NCBI GenBank assembly: GCA_030683605.1
Contig: JAUXPL010000026.1
Span: 17,298 to 81,297 of the forward strand
Reading direction: 5' to 3'
Origin: Candidatus Altimarinota bacterium
Lineage (GTDB): Bacteria > Patescibacteriota > Gracilibacteria > BD1-5 > UBA6164
Length of the DNA: 64,000 bases
Positions 56,905 through 64,000 of the stretch are shown piece by piece (the stretch's first letter is position 1; each line of letters opens with the position of its first letter). Position numbers and translations under genes: made by a program. The notes below the pieces were generated by a model that was given only the letters and a program-made list of their open reading frames with translations, was not told where the DNA came from and did not search any database.

Positions 56905-57657
56905 ATGAAAAAACAATTAATAAGAACTTTTGTAATGTGAATAACATTTTTCATCGGTTTATGTGTATGATATTTAGCTCTATTTGCAACATTGGACTGG
57001 AGTAATTTAACTACGAACGTTACTAATGGAACTCCTCTTACTCCAGAATTGTGGAATAATAATATTACAAATATTAAAAATAATATAGATAATTTAAGTA
57101 ATAGTGTAGATAACTTAACAATAAACTGATGAAAATATTGAACAGTTGTAACTGTATGGTGAAGAACTACTGCACCAACATGAAGTAATTTGTTGTATGC
57201 TTGAAGATGATTTTGATGACATTACACACATGCTAATTGAAGTAGAGTTTGTTTAAAATGATGAGATGCATGATGAAATACATGAGCTTATTGAGATTTA
57301 CTTTATCCACTTACTACTTGAGATGCTTCTTATATGCCTCCTTGAATTGCAGGTGATAAGAATATAATGTGTTCAAAAGTATATGTAAATTCTACTACTT
57401 TTGAAACTTATTGAACGGATATATGTCCAACTAACTGGACAGTTTTATACAAATGATATAGTATGTGAAATTATTATACTCATTCACTTTCAAATGATAA
57501 TCCAATTTGTGTAGATGGATATAATTTTGAAACAAATGTATCTTATGCATGAGTAAATGGTTCATACATGGTTTGATCTAGAGTTTGGTGATCATCTGAT
57601 ACTTGAAGTTACCCTACCTGAAAATTCGTAAAATGTGCTGTTTGTTATAAGCAATAA
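56905..57657 (+). CDS. Membrane-anchored surface protein with short-chain-collagen-C4-like domain
   Basis: 250 residues, stop TAA. Signal anchor (residues about 8-30), a short coiled coil (NITNIKNNIDNLSNSVDNLT), then from about residue 78 TVVTVWGRTTAPTGSNLLYA, followed by GRGFGGHYTHANGSRVCLKG. That resembles the C-terminal domain of metazoan short-chain collagen C4 or spongin proteins (..VRWGRTTCP..LLYSG.AGG.HYTH..LCL..) that also occurs in some bacteria. Further Cys-containing segments follow (SKVYVNSTTFETYGTDICPT), ending in VKCAVCYKQ. Nearly all glycines are TGA. I infer an adhesin-like surface protein. The family call is from memory of the motif. Confidence 0.65.
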
Positions 57658-57660
57658 TTT

Positions 57661-57698
57661 AAAATCAAAGTAAAAAATATTTTTTACTTTGATTTTTT
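57661..57698 (+). terminator. Terminator of the collagen-C4-like gene
   Basis: AAAATCAAAGTAAAAAATA/TTTTTTACTTTGATTTTTTT arms, 3 bases past the stop. Confidence 0.88.
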
Positions 57699-57749
57699 TA
57701 TGATTATGTATTAAATTATATATGATAATTTAATACATAATTAAAAAAT

Positions 57750-58847
57750 ATGAAAATCTCATCAAATATAGAGCTAGAAAATCTAGAAATATATAAAAAA
57801 ATAGTTGAACATATGACTGAAAGTATATGGATTTGAGATAATAATAATAATACTATTTATACCAATAGTGTTTTTTGTAAAATATCATGATACAATCAAG
57901 AATATGTAATATGAAAAAATTATAATGTATTTATGGATGAAAGTAGTGTAAAAAATCTAGAAAAAATTCATAAAATATGAAAAAATAAAAAAACTATAAA
58001 ATATGAAACAAAACTAAAAACAAAAAAATGAAAATTAATACCAGTTTTGTGTAGCTGAACATCAACTCAAAACTGATGAACAGTATTAACTATTAGTGAT
58101 CTTAGTGAAGTAGAATCATTGAAACAAGCTGAATTATATCTAAAAAATCTAAATAAAACTAAAGACGAATTTATATCTATTGTATGACATGAACTTAGAA
58201 CTCCTCTAACATCTATCAGGTGATATATATCTATGATTTTGGACTGAGATATGTGAGAAATAAATCCAGAAATAAAAAAATCACTAAATCATACATATGA
58301 TAGTTCTGTTAGACTAATAACTCTTGTTAATGATGTGTTATCTATATGAAAAATAGAAGCATGAAAAATGGAATACTATATGAATGATGTGAAAATATTA
58401 GATTTATTAGAATCAGTACATAGAGATATAGATTTAGAAATGAAACATAAAAAAATAAATTTTTTATTAATAATAGATAAAAAATTACATAATTCGTATA
58501 TTAATACAGATATAGATAAATTAAAACAAGTATTTTTAAATCTATTAACGAATGCTTTAAAATTTACACAAGAAAATTGAAATATTACTTTGAAAGCAAG
58601 CAAATTAAGTGAAAATGTAAAGTTTGAAGTAATAGATAATTGAATATGAATACCTGAAGAAAAATTAGATATATTATTTACCAAATTTAGCCAAGTAGAA
58701 TCAAGTATGCAAAGACAAAATGATACATGATTAGGTCTATGATTAGCTATTTGTAAAAATTTCGTAAATCAATTTGGATCAGATATACATGTAGAATCAA
58801 AAATCTGAAAATGAAGTAATTTTTATTTTGAATTAAAATTGAAGTAA
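57750..58847 (+). CDS. PAS-domain sensor histidine kinase
   Basis: 365 residues, stop TAA. PAS domain (about 15-115), HisKA with the phosphoacceptor DEFISIVGHELRTPLTSIRG (His147), and HATPase_c with QVFLNLLTNALKF, VIDNGIGIPEEKLD, and LGLGLAICKNFVNQFG. No membrane segment, so the kinase is probably cytoplasmic. It is followed 71 bases later by a response regulator, forming a two-component pair. The G boxes use TGA for several glycines. The signal is unknown. Confidence 0.9.
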
Positions 58848-58918
58848 CCCTGTAAAATATTTGATTATTAAAAATAAGTATGATAGAATAGTATTATATT
58901 AATATTAATATAAATATT

Positions 58919-59398
58919 ATGGCTAAAAAAATATTAATCATCGAAGATGATAAAGTGTTAAATGGAATGTATGCTTTAAAATTTGTAAAAGAAGGATATG
59001 AAGTAGAATCAGCATTTGAAGGTATAAGTGGTGTTTCAAAAGTAGCTACTTTTAATCCAGATGTTATTCTTCTAGATATAATGATGCCTACAATGAATGG
59101 CTTCGAAACTCTGGAAGTAATCAAGTCTCAAACTTCATCTAAATGTAAAATCATTATTTTTACAAATATTGTTGATAAAGACAAAATAGAAAAAGCTATG
59201 AAAATGTGAGCTGATGATTATCTAATAAAAGCTAATACTACACCTAAAGTAGCACTAGAAAAAGTAGAATCACATCTAAAAAATGCAGAAGAAGAAAAAC
59301 AAAAAGTAATATACGTATTACCTGGATTAAATCATTTCAAAATAAAAAACCCATGTGGTTGAAATGATATAGATGTAGAAATATATATAAAATTATAA
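58919..59398 (+). CDS. Response regulator receiver protein
   Basis: 159 residues, stop TAA. Receiver domain with acidic pocket IIEDD (Asp10, Asp11), phosphorylatable Asp53 in VILLDIMMPT and a later FTN/K region (IIIFTNIVDK, then GADDYLIKANTTPK with the conserved Lys). The about 40-residue C-terminus (VIYVLPGLNHFKIKN) has no DNA-binding motif, so the output may be by protein interaction. The partner is the kinase at 57750. Its start is also a good ATG with no Shine-Dalgarno. Confidence 0.9.
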
Positions 59399-59433
59399 AA
59401 AAAGTAAAAGTTTTATTGACTTTTACTTTTTTT
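59397..59433 (+). terminator. Terminator after the response regulator
   Basis: AAAAAAAGTAAAAGT-TTTATTG-ACTTTTACTTTTTTT, overlapping the stop. Confidence 0.88.
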
Positions 59434-59505
59434 ATAGTAAAATATAATAAGTAGGAAATTTTTCCTAAAAAACAAATACAAAAAAATACAAAATGGAGAG
59501 TTACA

Positions 59506-60099
59506 ATGAACAAAATAATATTCGCATTAATAATTAGTTTATTTACTAATGTTTGTATTGCAGATATAGATTTAAAGTCTACTTTTGCAGATTATTCAAA
59601 AACAAAAATAAAAAATAGCGATACAAAAATTGTTTTATCTTTACCTAATTATCTCAAAACAAATATACTAAAAAGGGTAAATAAAAACTTTTTAAAAATG
59701 GAGATTCAAAATCACAAAGATAAAGATTATGAATACAATATACATTCTGAAATATACTTTACTATTTCAGAAGCAATTCTCATTTGTCATACACAAAGTA
59801 AATATGGTGACACGGATTGCCTAACAAATGAGTTAAGAAAAAATGTGGATGAAAGTACCATAAAAATGATTGTAAATAATTATGCATCATCTATTGATGT
59901 AAATAGTCATTTGGCAGAAAGAATTAAAAATGATTTATACTTTATCAACTACTATTACTTTATGAGTAAAATATTCTCTGAGTGTAATATCAGTGATAAC
60001 TCAAAAAGAAATGAATGTATTGGAAAAATAGACTTCTTAGTAGAACAAGTCAATTTCAATGCATCAATTGATTTAGTAAACAATACTTATCTAAATTAA
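59506..60099 (+). CDS. Secreted Cys-containing protein with Shine-Dalgarno, unknown family
   Basis: 197 residues, stop TAA. Signal peptide MNKIIFALIISLFTNVCIAD, cleavage probably after VCIA. The mature part is helical with Cys pairs (AILICHTQSKYGDTDCL; FSECNISDNSKRNECIGK) that could be disulphides. It has only two glycines, both GGN, no TGA. ATGGAGAG before the ATG is a Shine-Dalgarno, and terminators lie on both sides. These traits match the cassette at 9804 and differ from most neighbours, suggesting a different origin or stricter expression. No family was recognised. Confidence 0.8.
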   Translation: MNKIIFALIISLFTNVCIADIDLKSTFADYSKTKIKNSDTKIVLSLPNYLKTNILKRVNKNFLKMEIQNHKDKDYEYNIHSEIYFTISEAILICHTQSKYGDTDCLTNELRKNVDESTIKMIVNNYASSIDVNSHLAERIKNDLYFINYYYFMSKIFSECNISDNSKRNECIGKIDFLVEQVNFNASIDLVNNTYLN

Positions 60100-60110
60100 T
60101 CGAACAAAAT

Positions 60111-60140
60111 AAAAAAGTCCTGATAAAATCAGGACTTTTT
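60111..60140. terminator. Bidirectional terminator
   Basis: AAAAAAGTCCTGAT-AAA-ATCAGGACTTTTTT between the secreted protein and the convergent metallopeptidase-like gene. Confidence 0.9.
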
Positions 60141-60155
60141 GTTATTAGTTAAAAT

Positions 60156-61307
60156 TTATTTTTTAATGTTTTTTATATTAAATTTATCTTTTATTTCTAA
60201 TAAAATATCATCAAAATAAGATTTTACATCATAATTATTACTACAATCATAAATCTGTTTTTTGATGAAACTCATTCCTATTTTTCCTGAAAATATTATA
60301 TCATAATATAAAGGATCTGTTTTTAATAATTTTTTTACTGATTTATATCACTTGGTATATATTAAATCCTTCAAGAAAAATTGATTTGATCAAAAAGCAC
60401 TATATCTATGAAAACGATAATAATAATATAATGATTTATCTTTATCAAATCATTTTATCTTTAATATTTCATATATTTTTTCCTTTTTTTCTTCTTCTGT
60501 TAATTTTATGTTTAATAATACTTCAAAACATGCTTCATAATAAGGATTATACTTAAGTCATTTCATTAATTTTTTACCATAATAATATTCATTGTAGAGA
60601 GAAAATCATTCATCAATTTTCATATAATCCAAGAATCAATAACTTGTTCAATAATTTCTCAAATTATTATATCTCCTAAAAAAATGTGTCATTTCATGAA
60701 AAAAAAGTGTAATAATTTCTCTGAGAGAATAACTTTTTTTGTTAGGTATATTCAATATTCCAGCAGAATGTGACATAAGTACAAATGTTCAAAACTTGTA
60801 TTTAAATCATTCCACATGAGCTACAGTGAATTCTAATAATTCTATTAATTTTGACTTATAAATAAATAATTCACTTTTTTCAATAGGAACTATTTCTATA
60901 TTTTTTGATATATCTTTTTTTGTAAGTCAGAAAAATTTTTTATTATAATAATCATAATTCAATTCAGGAAATGTAACTTTATAATTTGGATCTATTTTAT
61001 TAGCCTCAAAATCATACACATTTTTTAAAAAATCTATTTTTTTATATATAAATTTAATTTCTTTTATCAATATTTTATAATGCAAATGTTGAAGTTTTAT
61101 TTTATTTTTTTCTATTCTTGTTAATATTTTTTTTAATTGAAGTTTTTGCTTGTACAATTTTCATATATAAATAAATCTGTATGCGTTTAAATCAGTAATT
61201 TTTGTATAACCAAAAATTACTGGATTTTGTAAAATATTTGTTTTTTTAAATGGTTTAATCAAAAAAACATTATTTCTAGAAATTTTTTTTAGGAAATATT
61301 TAAACAT
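60156..61307 (-). CDS. DUF1704-like zinc metallopeptidase
   Basis: 383 residues, start MFKYFLKKISRNNVFLIKPF, stop TAA. LFFHEMTHFFRRYNNLRNYG carries the HExxH-type zinc site (near residue 215), and about 40 residues on DEGFSLYNEYYYGKKLMKG matches the Glu-containing QEGLA-like element of the DUF1704 family. The N-terminal 130 residues are basic and helical. The family is a metallopeptidase-like group of unknown substrate. No signal peptide is evident. Assigned from HExxH plus the downstream EG motif. Confidence 0.75.
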
Positions 61308-61333
61308 ACACTATTATCTTTAATAAAATAATT

Positions 61334-63217
61334 CTACTTCTTCAACAAATTAACAAATGCCTCACTTGGTAAACTTACTTTACCAAATTGTCTCATTTTT
61401 TTCTTACCTTTTTTTTGCTTTTCTAGTAATTTTTTCTTTCTAGTTATGTCTCAACCATATAATTTCGCTGTTACATCTTTTCTCATAGCTGAAATATCTG
61501 ATCTCCCAACTACATCACCTCATACTACTGCTTGTATTTTGATTGTAAATAGTGCTTTTGGTATAGATTCTTTTAGGTTTGCACATATCTTTCATCACAA
61601 ATAACGAGCTTGCGATCTGTGACAAATAAAAGCTAGAGCATCTACTTTTTCTTCTGCTATAAGTACTTCCAGTTTTACTAAATCAGACTCTATAAAATGA
61701 TTGAATTCATAATTAAGTGATGCATAACCTGAGCTTAGAGATTTAATCTCATCATAAAAATCTCAAATCAATTCGTTCATAGGCAATTCGTAAGTAAGCA
61801 TTACTCTATCGCTATCTATAAATTGTTGATTTTTGAAATTTCATCTCCTATCTTGTGATAATTGCATGAGATTTCATACATATTCCGTAGGTGTAATTAT
61901 TTCTACTTTTGCAATTGGTTCTTCTATATATAGATATTTTTCTCTTTTTGGTAAATCTTCAGGATTTGATACTAGTATTCTAGTACATTTTTGTCATCTT
62001 TCATTATCTATTAATTCTGCATGATATCTAGAATATTCTGATAATTTGTCTCATAATAGTATAACTCTATAAGTCACTTGAGGTGCTGTCATTATAACAT
62101 CCATACCAAATTCCCTCATAAGTCTTTCTTTTACTATATCTAGATGTAATAATCATAAAAATCCACATCTATATCCATGTCATAATGCTGGTGATACTTC
62201 AGGTTCTACAAATAAAGCTGAATCATTTAAGACAAGTTTTTCCATAGCATCTTTTAATAATGGATATTCACTACTATCCATAGCAAATATACCGGCATAT
62301 ATAAATGGAGTAACTAATCAAAAACCTTCTATAGGTGTAGCATCTTCTGGTTTTGCTTTTGGTCATTCTACATTTTCTGGTTTCCACATTGTATCACCTA
62401 CTTTTGCATCTCTAATTGTTTTAAGACCAGTAACTACATATCAAATAGCTCCTAATCATATTTTATCATCGCTTGTATAACTTGGTGAAAAATATCCTAC
62501 ATCCAGTGCCTCAATTTTTTTACGAGTGTTTAAAAAATAACATACATCTCATTTTTTTATTTCACCTTGAAATACTTTTACATAACTCACTACTCATCTA
62601 TAAGGATCATATTGAGAATCAAAAACTAGAGCTTTCAATTCATCATGTTCTGGATCTTTATCTCAGTAAACTTTAGGAGAAGATACTCTTTCTATAACAG
62701 CGTCCAATATAGATTCTACATTTTCCCCTGTTTTAGCTGATACTCATATGATTTCTGATTTATCACAACCAAGCAGATTTACTATTTCTTCAGCTACTTT
62801 ATCGAAATCAGCTGCTGGTAGATCTATCTTGTTAATAACTGGTATTATATCCAGGTCATTTTCTATTGCCATATATACATTTGAAAGAGTTTGAGCTTCT
62901 ATTCATTGAGTAGCATCTACTATTAGTAATGCTCATTCTACTGAAGCTAGACTTCTAGAAACTTCGTATTGAAAGTCTACATGTCCAGGAGTGTCAATAA
63001 TATTCATTTGATACCCTTTCCAGTTCATTCTAACTGGTTGAAGTTTGATAGTAATACCTCTTTCTTGTTCCAATTCCATAGTATCAAGCATCTGACCATG
63101 TTTCATATCTCTCTTATCAATAGTACCTGTTATTTCTAACAATCTATCTGCTAATGTAGATTTCCCATGATCTATATGTGCAATAATACAAAAATTTCTA
63201 ATATTTTTTAGTTCCAT
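61334..63217 (-). CDS. lepA: Elongation factor 4 (back-translocating GTPase)
   Basis: 627 residues, stop TAG. G1 [11 protein letters not shown] near residue 12, G2/G3 ERGITIK and DTPGHVDF, G4 NKIDLP, then LepA-specific [20 protein letters not shown] and [20 protein letters not shown] near the C-terminus. Ribosome-associated GTPase that acts on stalled elongation complexes. In the N-terminal GTPase domain many glycines are GGN, giving long stretches open under the standard code. Length matches the family. Confidence 0.95.
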
Positions 63218-63361
63218 ATCTATAATAATTTATTTAAAAACACTTAACAATCGGGCGAATTTTATGTAAAAAAATTAAAAAGTAAAGAAAAGAAAATATT
63301 TGTATTTTTAAAAATTTTAAATAATATAAAAAAATAATAATATTAATTAATAATAATATAT

Positions 63362-63757
63362 ATGAGAATAGTGGCAACAATATTAATAGCAATGATTTTT
63401 ACATTATTATGATTATTAAAATTTGACTGACATTTAAATTTTTGAACTATTAATTTAATTGGATATGATGATACCTTTAATACTAATTTTTGATTCATTA
63501 GAACATCTGCTGATTATATTTTTTATGTTCCAGAACTAATTTATAATAGTAAAAAAGATGCAATTATAGACTTGTTTTATTGAATATTAAATCTAGATAA
63601 AAAAGCTACATATCTATCAATTGTTTTCTTTTTCTTTTCAGTTTTTTCATGAATACTTATTTATGCACTTAAGTATTTTCCTCAAAGGGATGATAAAATA
63701 TATCTAGTAGTATGAAGTATAATAAGCTATTTATTGATAGTAGAATTTCTTATGTAA
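63362..63757 (+). CDS. Small membrane protein
   Basis: 131 residues, stop TAA. First helix MRIVATILIAMIFTLLGLLK, an exterior loop of about 60 residues with aromatic and charged residues (NFGTINLIGYDDTFNTNFGF), then two further helices (LSIVFFFFSVFSGILIYALK; YLVVGSIISYLLIVEFLM). No family was recognised. A terminator follows. Confidence 0.65.
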
Positions 63758-63758
63758 T

Positions 63759-63790
63759 AAAAAAGCACCTTTTTGATTAAGGTGCTTTTT
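63759..63790 (+). terminator. Terminator after the small membrane protein
   Basis: AAAAAGCACCTTTTTGATTA/AAGGTGCTTTTT hairpin with a T tract. Confidence 0.85.
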
Positions 63791-63870
63791 ATATGTTTAT
63801 ACTCGCATTCTTAAAACTTATAGAAAACTAAGTTAAAATAATAGCCTTATTAAGGTAAAAAGAAGACTTT

Positions 63871-63963
63871 ATGGAGAATGAAAAATATAAACTTTTAAAA
63901 GAGAAATTACCACTAAATAAAGTCATTTCAAGAAATAACTTTAATCACTCAAAAGAAATATAA
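63871..63963 (+). CDS. Possible 30-residue peptide with leader and terminator
   Basis: ATG to TAA encodes MENEKYKLLKEKLPLNKVIS plus ten residues, glycine-free, highly charged. AAGAAG precedes the start, and a hairpin (AAGAAATATAAAAA/TTTTTATATTTCTT) lies over the stop. It resembles the small cassette type seen at 9804. It could be a remnant or a genuine short peptide gene; no homology is claimed. Confidence 0.35.
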   Translation: MENEKYKLLKEKLPLNKVISRNNFNHSKEI

Positions 63964-64000
63964 AAATTATCATTTTTTATATTTCTTTTTTCCTTTAAAT

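Overview
The window reads as a chromosome segment of an AT-rich candidate-phyla-radiation bacterium that uses UGA as a glycine codon (NCBI code 25, known from Gracilibacteria/BD1-5 and Absconditabacteria/SR1). Under the standard code almost every gene breaks at TGA. With TGA=Gly the genes become full length, and TGA falls exactly at invariant glycines: the Rossmann motif GAGPGGLGAG of the desaturase at 13748, the Nudix box at 47547, the lipobox at 44925. Every intact gene stops with TAA or TAG, and the only tRNA-Trp seen has anticodon CCA. All coordinates below are my reconstructions under code 25.

Layout. 0-5 kb: surface and envelope genes (partial GT-C-like membrane protein, secreted repeat protein, multi-TM protein with an ectodomain, type IV pilin-like protein with a fibrinogen-like domain). 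5-23 kb: an accessory-looking block with a DUF4143-type ATPase, a frameshifted membrane protein, two paralogous HerA/VirD4-like ATPases, a UbiB-family kinase next to a CrtI-like desaturase, a NadM-like adenylyltransferase, and four paralogous Cys-rich zinc-ribbon/rung-repeat proteins of unknown function. 23-38 kb: N-terminally short MutS, a conserved membrane protein, two DEAD-box helicases, a TGA-free purC that looks imported, a large unknown protein, an MscS-like channel, RdgB, CorA and an RNB-domain ribonuclease. 38-45 kb: an RND efflux pump, TetR regulator and HlyD-like lipoprotein with a candidate operator, then two small envelope proteins. 45-52 kb: guaB, an unknown gene, a Nudix hydrolase, a Fic protein, toxin-antitoxin-like pairs, and a decayed stretch (frameshifted Nudix, truncated YegD-like Hsp70, orphan fragment) beside tRNA-Trp with a duplicated tRNA 3' end. 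52-64 kb: rpsA, rpsB and tsf in the same direction, tRNA-His, chorismate mutase, a secreted protein with a short-chain-collagen-C4-like domain, a histidine kinase and response regulator, a signal-peptide protein, a DUF1704-like metallopeptidase and lepA.

Themes. (1) GC-rich palindromic repeats are scattered through the intergenic DNA; in two paralogous genes they are inserted in frame and add peptides such as SPHPSPLPKGEG. (2) Several surface proteins carry adhesion-type domains (fibrinogen-like, collagen-C4-like), which fits the host-attached lifestyle inferred for this group. (3) A few cassettes (purC at 28884, and the genes at 9804, 59506 and 63871) stand out by Shine-Dalgarno sequences, lack of TGA-glycine and their own terminators, suggesting separate origin. 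No CRISPR array, rRNA or transposase was recognised.
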